Source: Rhodobacter sp.
Lineage (GTDB): Bacteria; Pseudomonadota; Alphaproteobacteria; Rhodobacterales; Rhodobacteraceae
Reading direction: 5' to 3'
DNA length: 5,747 nucleotides
NCBI GenBank assembly: GCA_027482795.1
Contig: JAIXVS010000166.1
Coordinates: forward strand, 1-5,747
In this document: piece after piece, positions 1 to 5,518 of the stretch
How positions within the stretch are numbered: position 1 is the stretch's first letter
Layout of the letters: every line of letters begins with the position of its first letter
Program-made: the position numbers and the translations under genes
Notes under the pieces: model-generated
Told to the model about the DNA's origin: nothing
The model's input: the letters and a program-made list of their open reading frames with translations, nothing else
Databases searched by the model: none

Positions 1-980
1 CATTCGCCATGCACGGGTTTGGTGGTGGCAAAGTTGCGCATCCCCGCGCGAAAGTTTTGCGCGGCGGCCAGCCTGCCTGCGTGCAGTTCGGGATAGCCGC
101 CCGAAAGCCAGACGATACCAGCCGAAGGGTCGGGTTTTTCGTCCATCAGCGGCGAGAAGGGCAGGATGGTGGCCCCAGCGCGCCGCCAGCCATCCAGTAG
201 ATGCGGATAGGTAAAGGAAAAGGCGGCATCGCGTGCAAGGGCAATGCGATCTGCGGGCGGGCGAATGGGCATGGCGGGCACATTTGCGCCCGCGCCCGAT
301 GCGGCGGCGATCAGCGCGTCTAGGTCGACATTTTGGGCTATGAATGCGCCTGCTGTGGCCAAAAATGCGGCCAAATCGCCGTGTTCCTGCGCCTGCACTA
401 GGCCAAGGTGGCGTTCGGGCAGGGCGATGGCGGGGTTTTTGGGCAGTGCGCCAAACACGGTGACGCCTGCCTGCGCCATGCCAGCGCGCACCAGCGATTC
501 GTGCCGCGCACTGGCAACTTTGTTCAGCACGACGCCTGCGATTTTGACATCGGCGCGCATCGCGGCAAAGCCCAGTGCCGTGGCCGCGGCAGATTGCGCT
601 TGGCCGCCCACATCCAGCACCAGAACCACTGGCCAGCCCATCAGGGCTGCAATATCGGCGCTGGCCCCTGTGCCAAAGGCCCCCGCTTGGGCCACGCCAT
701 CAAACAGGCCCATCGAGCCTTCGGCCACGATAACATCAGCGCCAAGTGCGTCTTGCGCCAAGCCTTGCAGCATTGGCGCGGGCATAGCCCAGCCGTCCAA
801 ATTCACCGACGCGCGCCCAGCGGCGGCGGTGTGAAAGGCGGGGTCGATGTAATCTGGCCCGCTTTTGAACGGCTGCACCGCCAGCCCGCGCGCGCGCAGG
901 GCTGCAATCAGCCCCAGCGTGAGGGTGGTTTTGCCCGTGCCAGAGGCGGGGGCGGCGATGAGGATGCCCTTTGGGATCAT
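1..980 (-). CDS. cobB: Hydrogenobyrinic (cobyrinic) acid a,c-diamide synthase CobB, 3' end cut by window edge
   Basis: Cytoplasmic glutamine-dependent enzyme that uses ATP to amidate the a and c carboxylates of hydrogenobyrinic acid, the first step after the corrin ring is complete. 326 residues are visible. The N-terminal synthetase domain has a P-loop PASGTGKTT (11-19), PFKSGPDYIDP (37-47), EGSMGLFDG (87-95) and LPERHLGL (187-194). The glutaminase domain begins near residue 245 (IALARDAAFSFTY), followed by FSPLMD (275-280) and LSGGYPELHA (292-301). The last visible codons read HGE then TG-, so the window stops inside the codon expected to encode the catalytic Cys of the family GEC motif. 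About 100 C-terminal residues should lie beyond the left edge. The start ATG (980-978) overlaps the cobM TGA as ATGA. Its Shine-Dalgarno sequence is weak (CGGA, about 9 nt upstream), so translation is probably coupled to cobM. CbiA is the anaerobic-pathway equivalent; the neighbours favour CobB. Confidence 0.94.
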   Translation of the reverse strand, partial: MIPKGILIAAPASGTGKTTLTLGLIAALRARGLAVQPFKSGPDYIDPAFHTAAAGRASVNLDGWAMPAPMLQGLAQDALGADVIVAEGSMGLFDGVAQAGAFGTGASADIAALMGWPVVLVLDVGGQAQSAAATALGFAAMRADVKIAGVVLNKVASARHESLVRAGMAQAGVTVFGALPKNPAIALPERHLGLVQAQEHGDLAAFLATAGAFIAQNVDLDALIAAASGAGANVPAMPIRPPADRIALARDAAFSFTYPHLLDGWRRAGATILPFSPLMDEKPDPSAGIVWLSGGYPELHAGRLAAAQNFRAGMRNFATTKPVHGE

Positions 981-1762
981 GTCGACGTGTCCGGAAAGCG
1001 GGGCGCGGTGCCGATAGGGCGATAGCGGCGGTCGTAACCTTCGGCGTACAGGCTGCTTTCCTCAAACCCCTCTTCGCCCAGCGCGGGGCCAACAAGGATG
1101 AGCGCGGTGCGTTCTAGTTCTGCGCCTAAGCCTTGCGAAAGGGTGCCTAATGTGGCGCGGATGATGCGCTGATCGGGCCAGCTTGCGCGCCAAACCACGG
1201 CCACGGGGCAATCTGGCCCGTAATGTGGGATGAGATCGGCCAGCACAGTATCGAGCGTGTGGATCGACAGATGGATCGCCAGCGTCGCGCCCGTGGCGGC
1301 AAAGGCGGCCAGATTTTCGCGCGGCGGCATGGCGCTGGCGCGGCCCGATGTGCGCGTGAGCACCACCGATTGCGCAAGGGCGGGTAGGGTCAGTTCCACC
1401 TGCAACGCAGCGGCGGCGGCGGCAAAGGATGGCACGCCTGGGGTGACATCATAGGGAATGTTCAGCGCGCGCAGGCGGCGCAACTGTTCACCCATGGCCG
1501 ACCAGATCGAAACATCACCCGAATGGAGGCGGGCTATATCATGGCCAGCGGCATGGGCGGCGGAAATCTCGTCCATAATCGCATCCAGCGACATGGGCGC
1601 GGTGTTGATGATGCGCGCATTCGGCGGGCAATGATCCAGCAGCGCGGCGGGCACCAAAGACCCCGCATAAAGGCAGACAGGGCAGGCGGCGATAAGGCCC
1701 TGCCCGCGCAGGGTGATCAGATCGGGTGCGCCGGGGCCAGCGCCAATGAAATGCACGGTCAT
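977..1762 (-). CDS. cobM: Precorrin-4 C11-methyltransferase CobM
   Basis: SAM-dependent cytoplasmic enzyme that methylates C11 of precorrin-4 to give precorrin-5. It is 261 residues long, close to the usual size of about 250. Class III tetrapyrrole methyltransferase motifs appear in order: VHFIGAGPGAPDLITLRG (3-20), LYAGSLVP (31-38), LHSGDVSIWSAMGEQ (79-93), TPGVPSF (107-113), VLTRTSGR (134-141) and the C-terminal LYAEGYDRRYR (238-248), a CobM/CbiF-type ending. The frame is open to an ATG 15 codons further upstream, but that extension (MRARHLRHRR...) is not family-like. The chosen ATG begins directly before the SAM-binding strand, has AGGA 6 nt upstream (1772-1769), and overlaps the cobE TGA as ATGA. 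It ends in another ATGA with cobB. Residues 114-119 are an alanine run encoded by a short GGC repeat. CbiF is the anaerobic homologue; the context favours CobM. Confidence 0.95.
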   Translation of the reverse strand: MTVHFIGAGPGAPDLITLRGQGLIAACPVCLYAGSLVPAALLDHCPPNARIINTAPMSLDAIMDEISAAHAAGHDIARLHSGDVSIWSAMGEQLRRLRALNIPYDVTPGVPSFAAAAAALQVELTLPALAQSVVLTRTSGRASAMPPRENLAAFAATGATLAIHLSIHTLDTVLADLIPHYGPDCPVAVVWRASWPDQRIIRATLGTLSQGLGAELERTALILVGPALGEEGFEESSLYAEGYDRRYRPIGTAPRFPDTST

Positions 1763-2130
1763 GGGTGATCCTGTGATACGGCGATGGCGCAGGTGGCGCG
1801 CCCGCAAGGCGAGGTGGTTATGCGCGCAATCAGCCGCGCATTTGGGCCAGCGGCGGCCAGCGCTGCCGCCTCGGCCAATGATCCTGTGCCAAACATGGCC
1901 AGCACGCGCGGCGATTGGCTGGGGGTTATGATGCCTGCGACATCTACTGCCAGCAGGGGCAGGCCAAAGTCGGCGGCAAAGCTGGTGAGAGTGGTGTCTT
2001 CGGACTTGGCACGCGCGCTGGCTAGGGCGTCTACCCGCGCGATGCGCGCGGCGTCCATGGCACCTTGCAGCGCGCGTGCCAGCGATTTGGGCGTGGCGCT
2101 GGTGTTAAATCCGATGCCTGCGACGATCAT
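1759..2130 (-). CDS. cobE: CobE, small CbiG C-terminal-domain-like cobalamin biosynthesis protein
   Basis: Small protein of 123 residues that resembles the C-terminal domain of CbiG. Features consistent with that domain are GIGFNTSA (5-12), the LASARAKSED stretch (36-45), GLPLLAVD (56-63), GTGSLAEAAAL (81-91) and ATCAIA near the end (112-117). CbiG opens the delta-lactone ring in the anaerobic pathway through a different, N-terminal part that is absent here. The exact biochemical role of stand-alone CobE in the aerobic pathway is less settled than that of its neighbours. The open frame reaches back to 2244, but residues before MIVAGIGF (MRRIWRRPDA...) look like the shadow of cobL. The chosen ATG forms ATGA with the cobL stop and has GGAG 9 nt upstream (2143-2140). 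An ATG five codons earlier (2145) is a possible but less likely start. The stop forms ATGA with cobM. It is short for the family but shows no sign of damage. Confidence 0.82.
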   Translation of the reverse strand: MIVAGIGFNTSATPKSLARALQGAMDAARIARVDALASARAKSEDTTLTSFAADFGLPLLAVDVAGIITPSQSPRVLAMFGTGSLAEAAALAAAGPNARLIARITTSPCGRATCAIAVSQDHP

Positions 2131-3314
2131 TTTTGCACGCTCCATTGCACGATGGGCCGCGCAGGTTGCCAGCCCGTCATCCGCCCCAAAGGGGCGGCAT
2201 GGGCTATTTCGACGCGCATCAGGCCGCCGCCATATTCTGCGCAAGCGGCTGTTAGCAGGGATTCGGATTCCAGCGTGACGGCATTAGCGACCACGCGGCA
2301 GCCTTGGGGCAGCAAGGGCCACAGCGCGGCAAGAAGGGCGGCTGATCCGCCACCGCCGATAAACACGGCATCGGGCGCGGGCAGGCCTGCGAGTGCGTCG
2401 GGGGCTGCGCCCGTTACCACATGCAGGCGGTGATCGACACCAAAGCTTGCGCCATTTGCGGCGATGTTTGCGGCGCGATCTGCGCGGGGTTCGATGCAGT
2501 GCGAAAGCCCCCCTGCAAGGCACCATTCGACGGAAATCGAGCCTGACCCGCCGCCGATATCCCACAGCATTTGGTCCGTGCGGGGGGCAAGGGCGGCCAG
2601 CGACAGCGCGCGGATGGGGGATTTGGTGATTTGCCCGTCGGATTGAAACAGATCGTCGGGCAGTCCAAATCCGCGCGGTAGGCCGATACCTTGCGCGTGA
2701 ATGGCAGCCATGACGGGCGCGGCGGGCGCGGGCAGATCAAAGCGGTCGGCGCGGGTTTGGCTGATGATCTCATTCGCCCCGCCAAGGCGGGACAGCAGCC
2801 ATATATCGCTTTTGCCAAAGCCGATTTGGGCCAGATATTCAGCCAAGCCTTGCGCCGCAGCCCCGTCGCGCAGGGTGACCAGCAGGTACGCGCCGTTGTG
2901 CAAATCGGGGCGGATGCGGGCGAAGGGGGCGGCGTGTAGGCCGTGGCAGGATGTAGCCTCTAGCGGCCAGCCAAGGCGGTTTGCGGCAAGGGCAAAGCTG
3001 GACGGTGCGGGGTGCGACACCCACGCGCCGCGCGGCAGGTTTGCCGCCAAAACCGCCCCCGCGCCAAACCAGAATGGGTCGCCCGAGGCAACTGCCACCA
3101 CGCGCCGCCCTGCATGGGCGATCAGGGGCGCGGTATTGAACGGGATCGGCCAAGGGTGCAATTGCGCCGCCCCCGTCATGCCCGCCACAAGTTCCAAATG
3201 CCGCGCGCCGCCGAAGACGAATTCGGCATTTTGCAGCGCGTTGCGGCTTGCATCTGGCAAGGCTTTGCCGCCATCTTCGCCAATACCGATGATGGTCAGC
3301 CAAGGATTATTCAT
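2127..3314 (-). CDS. cobL: Precorrin-6Y C5,C15-methyltransferase (decarboxylating) CobL
   Basis: Bifunctional cytoplasmic enzyme that converts precorrin-6B to precorrin-8X by adding methyl groups at C5 and C15 and decarboxylating the C12 acetate. The chosen start gives 395 residues, matching the fused CobL form (CbiE plus CbiT). The N-terminal CbiE-like domain carries IGIGEDG (9-15) and VASGDPFWFG (75-84). A linker with GLPDDLF (217-223) leads to the CbiT-like domain, whose SAM site is LWDIGGGSGSISVEW (250-264), followed by FIGGGG (318-323) and a C-terminal RMTGW (378-382). The start MNNPWLTIIG was chosen because AGCAGGA sits 8 nt upstream and the family begins just before GIG. In-frame ATGs 3 and 9 codons earlier lie inside cobK and are less likely. 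The ATG lies within a CATG shared with the divergent cobK start. The stop overlaps cobE as ATGA. The SAM-site motifs of both domains look intact. Confidence 0.96.
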   Translation of the reverse strand: MNNPWLTIIGIGEDGGKALPDASRNALQNAEFVFGGARHLELVAGMTGAAQLHPWPIPFNTAPLIAHAGRRVVAVASGDPFWFGAGAVLAANLPRGAWVSHPAPSSFALAANRLGWPLEATSCHGLHAAPFARIRPDLHNGAYLLVTLRDGAAAQGLAEYLAQIGFGKSDIWLLSRLGGANEIISQTRADRFDLPAPAAPVMAAIHAQGIGLPRGFGLPDDLFQSDGQITKSPIRALSLAALAPRTDQMLWDIGGGSGSISVEWCLAGGLSHCIEPRADRAANIAANGASFGVDHRLHVVTGAAPDALAGLPAPDAVFIGGGGSAALLAALWPLLPQGCRVVANAVTLESESLLTAACAEYGGGLMRVEIAHAAPLGRMTGWQPARPIVQWSVQK

Positions 3315-3326
3315 GCCGCGCATCCT
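3302..3326. promoter_or_regulatory. Divergent start region of cobK and cobL with overlapping start codons and two ribosome binding sites
   Basis: The palindrome CATG at 3312-3315 holds both start codons: cobK ATG on the plus strand (3313-3315) and cobL ATG on the minus strand (3314-3312). The cobK ribosome binding site AAGGA (3302-3306) lies in cobL codons, 6 nt before its ATG. The cobL site AGGA (3326-3323) lies in cobK codons, 8 nt before its ATG. These sites are what fix both starts. There is no room for a promoter between the genes, so each transcript must begin inside the other gene, or cobL must be read from upstream of cobJ through antisense cobK. I could not pick a convincing -35/-10 pair. 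Confidence 0.8.
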
Positions 3327-4062
3327 GCTTTTGGGGGGCACAACAGAAGCCAGCCTTGCTGCCCGCGCCTTGGCCGATGCGGGGGGGGATGCGGTGTTTT
3401 CCTATGCGGGGCGCACCGATGCGCCCGCGCAGCAGCCACTGCCCATGCGCGTGGGTGGGTTTGGCGGTGTGGCGGGGCTGGTGGAGTATCTGCGCCGCGA
3501 GGGGATTTCCCACGTTATCGACGCAACCCACCCCTTTGCTGCGCAAATGAGCCGCAATGCCCATGCGGCTTGCGGGGCGCTGGGGCTGCCCCTGCTGTCG
3601 TTGCAGCGCGCGGCTTGGGCGGCGGGGGCAGGGGATGACTGGCACCATGTGGGCGACATTGCGGGCGCTGTTGCAGCCCTGCCCAGCGATCCCGCGCGGG
3701 TATTCTTGGCCATTGGCAAGCAAAACCTTGCGCCCTTTGCCGCGCTGACCCAGCATCATTTCTTGCTGCGTTTGGTGGACGCGCCAGCCGCACCGCCCCT
3801 GCCCAATTGCAGCGTTGTCATTGCCAAAGGGCCGTTTGATGTGGCGGGCGATATGGCGCTGATGCAGGAACATGGCATCACCCAGATCATTGCCAAAAAT
3901 GCGGGCGGGCAGGGAGCATCGGCCAAGCTGGAGGCTGCCCGCGCCTTGGGCCTGCCTGTTGTGATGATCGCGCGGCCAGACGCGCCGGAGCGCGACACCG
4001 CCCAAACTATTCCCGCGATGATGGATTGGCTGGCCCATCATAACGCCTTGCGCGGGGTATAG
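3313..4062 (+). CDS. cobK: Precorrin-6A (precorrin-6x) reductase CobK
   Basis: NADPH-dependent cytoplasmic enzyme that reduces the macrocycle of precorrin-6A to precorrin-6B (dihydroprecorrin-6), the substrate of CobL. It is 249 residues long, near the usual 250-260. Motifs are the N-terminal nucleotide-binding strand ILLLGGTTEA (4-13), YAGR (31-34), GGFGG (48-52), DATHPFA (70-76), IGKQNL (134-139), KGPF (172-175), KNAGG (195-199, usually KNSGG) and ARP (220-222). The frame stays open far upstream opposite cobL, but the family begins at MPRILLLGG and AAGGA is 6 nt before that ATG. It is the only plus-strand gene here: its start overlaps the cobL start by 2 bp and its last 25 bp overlap the 3' end of cobJ. 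An eight-G run near codons 23-26 does not break the frame. CbiJ is the anaerobic homologue; the context favours CobK. Confidence 0.95.
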   Translation: MPRILLLGGTTEASLAARALADAGGDAVFSYAGRTDAPAQQPLPMRVGGFGGVAGLVEYLRREGISHVIDATHPFAAQMSRNAHAACGALGLPLLSLQRAAWAAGAGDDWHHVGDIAGAVAALPSDPARVFLAIGKQNLAPFAALTQHHFLLRLVDAPAAPPLPNCSVVIAKGPFDVAGDMALMQEHGITQIIAKNAGGQGASAKLEAARALGLPVVMIARPDAPERDTAQTIPAMMDWLAHHNALRGV

Positions 4063-4775
4063 ACAAAGCGGCCCAGTTTGCGCGTGGCGGAATTGCCGAC
4101 CAGAACCACGGTGCGCATATCGGCCATATCATCGCGCGCCATGTCTAAGGTGACAGTTTCAATCCGTTGATCGGGGGTGGATACCGCGCGGGCAAAAGTA
4201 ATCAGGGTATGCGGCGCGCATTCGGTGCGCAGAATGTCCAAGACTTTGCCGAACGTATCGGGGCGGCTGGCCGAGCGTGGGTTGTAATAGGCCATCGCCA
4301 AATCGGCCTGCGCGCATAGGCGAATGCGGCGGGCAAGCAGATCAAAGGGTTTCAGGTTATCTGACAGGTTGATGCAGGCAAAATCGTGGCCCAAAGGCGC
4401 GCCAGCGGCGGCGGCGGCGGCCAGCATCGCCGTGATTCCGGGCAGGATGCGAATGTCGGTGTTTAGATATTGCGGGGCTGCTTCCAGCGCTTCGAACAGG
4501 GCGGAGGCCATGGCGAAAACCCCCGGATCGCCAGAGGAGACGATGACCACACGCGCGCCCGAAGCGGCCATGTGCAGGGCATGGGCGGCGCGGTCAAGTT
4601 CGACGCGGTTGTCGGATGCGTGCAGAGTTAACCCCTCGCGCGGGGCGATGCGAGCGACATAGGGAATATAGCCGACGATGTCGGTGGCCTGTGCGATGGC
4701 CGCGCTGACTTCGGGCGTGACCATGGTATCAGCACCTGGCCCAAGGCCTGCAACTACGACCCAGCCCGCAGTCAT
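4038..4775 (-). CDS. cobJ: Precorrin-3B C17-methyltransferase CobJ
   Basis: SAM-dependent enzyme that methylates C17 of precorrin-3B and drives ring contraction to precorrin-4. It is 245 residues long, the normal single-domain size. Motifs are VAGLGPGADTMVTPE (8-22), DIVGYIPYV (32-40), VSSGDPGVFAMA (79-90), LPGITAM (111-117), GHDF (129-132), INLSD (135-139), YNPRS (164-168), VLVGNS (224-229) and RFVYTPR (236-242). The GYIPYV and YNPRS signatures separate CobJ/CbiH from the other methyltransferases of this class. The start ATG overlaps the cobI TGA as ATGA, and AGGGGG lies 6 nt upstream (4787-4782). The 3' end overlaps the end of the convergent cobK by 25 bp, and no hairpin terminator is visible between them. 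An alanine run (119-123) is encoded partly by a GGC repeat. CbiH is the anaerobic homologue. Confidence 0.96.
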   Translation of the reverse strand: MTAGWVVVAGLGPGADTMVTPEVSAAIAQATDIVGYIPYVARIAPREGLTLHASDNRVELDRAAHALHMAASGARVVIVSSGDPGVFAMASALFEALEAAPQYLNTDIRILPGITAMLAAAAAAGAPLGHDFACINLSDNLKPFDLLARRIRLCAQADLAMAYYNPRSASRPDTFGKVLDILRTECAPHTLITFARAVSTPDQRIETVTLDMARDDMADMRTVVLVGNSATRKLGRFVYTPRKAL

Positions 4776-5515
4776 TCCACGCCCCCTGCTTCGGGACGGC
4801 GGCCATGGCCATGCACCAGAACGATGGCGAAATACGGGCAGTCGGCGGCGTCGACTTCGGACAGTTTGGCAACGCGCTGATCGGGCATAGAACCGCGTTC
4901 AATCAGCCATGCGTCATCCAAGCGCCCTGCTTGCGCAAGTGCGTGGCGCACGCGGGGCAGGTTGCGGCCTGTTTTCATAATTGCCAGCGCATCAGCGGCG
5001 CGCATGTGGGCAACCAGATCTTCCGTTGGCAGGGTGCCCATCAGCACGGTCAGCACATCATCGCCCCATGTCATGGGAACACCCGTGGCGTGCCAGCAGC
5101 CCGCCATGCCTGTGATGCCTGCAATGACCTCGACCTGCGCGCGGCCTTGCAGGCGGGTATAAAGGTGCATGAAGCTGCCGTAAAAGAACGGATCGCCTTC
5201 GCACAGAACCACGATGTCATCTGCAAAATCGCGGGCCATTTGCGCCAGCCTATCTGCCCAATCATCATAAAAGCCTGACAGGGCGGCGATGTATTCGGGG
5301 CTGTCGAAATGCATTTCCGTGGTGACGGGGTATTCCATCGGATATTCCAAGGCATCGTCGCGCAGCATTCCGTTCACGATGCGCCGCGCTTGGCCTGCGC
5401 GGCCCAGTTTGCGGAAATAGGCGATATGGCGCGCGCTGCGCACGGCGCGGTCAGATTTGACCGACATCAGATCGGGGTCACCCGGCCCAAGGCCCGCGCA
5501 GATGATACGGCCCAT
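4772..5515 (-). CDS. cobI: Precorrin-2 C20-methyltransferase CobI
   Basis: SAM-dependent enzyme that adds a methyl group at C20 of precorrin-2 to give precorrin-3A, the step that commits precorrin-2 to corrin rather than siroheme. It is 247 residues long, the usual size. Motifs are ICAGLGPGDPDLMSVK (5-20), where SVK stands for the common TxK, then CEGDPFFYGSFMHLY (105-119), GITGMAGCW (133-141) and a C-terminal YFAIVLVHGHGR (228-239). The GDPFFYGSF form of the second motif is typical of CobI/CbiL. The start ATG lies 3 bp after the cobH stop; AAGGA (5527-5523), 7 nt upstream, lies in the last cobH codons. The stop overlaps cobJ as ATGA. CbiL, which uses cobalt-precorrin-2, is the anaerobic counterpart; the context favours CobI. 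Confidence 0.96.
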   Translation of the reverse strand: MGRIICAGLGPGDPDLMSVKSDRAVRSARHIAYFRKLGRAGQARRIVNGMLRDDALEYPMEYPVTTEMHFDSPEYIAALSGFYDDWADRLAQMARDFADDIVVLCEGDPFFYGSFMHLYTRLQGRAQVEVIAGITGMAGCWHATGVPMTWGDDVLTVLMGTLPTEDLVAHMRAADALAIMKTGRNLPRVRHALAQAGRLDDAWLIERGSMPDQRVAKLSEVDAADCPYFAIVLVHGHGRRPEAGGVE

Positions 5516-5518
5516 GCG

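Noticed and set aside
244..834. Plus-strand open frame of 196 codons opposite cobB
   Set aside because: It is the complement of conserved CobB sequence, with an Ala/Ser/Pro-rich translation and no recognisable domain.
736..1095. Minus-strand open frame of 119 codons across the cobM/cobB junction
   Set aside because: It overlaps two strongly recognised genes in another frame, and its Arg/Pro/Ala-rich translation is typical of a GC-rich shadow.
3247..3269. Overlapping short inverted repeats (CTTGC/GCAAG and GGCAA/TTGCC) upstream of cobK, as a possible attenuator or operator
   Set aside because: The stems are only 5 bp, lie within conserved cobL coding sequence, and are expected by chance at this base composition.
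2701..3312. N-terminal extension of cobK, since its frame is open from 2701
   Set aside because: This stretch is the opposite strand of cobL; its translation has no CobK similarity, and CobK normally begins at the nucleotide-binding strand encoded from 3313, which has its own ribosome binding site.
3307..4041. A 244-codon minus-strand open frame opposite cobK as a protein-coding gene
   Set aside because: It is codon-aligned with cobK, its translation resembles no protein family and is rich in His, Arg and Gln, and the plus-strand CobK motifs explain the sequence. It is kept only as a possible translation bridge in the findings.
5516..5518. A promoter or cobalamin riboswitch between cobH and cobI
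   Set aside because: Only 3 bases separate the genes; no riboswitch could fit, and none is apparent elsewhere in the window.
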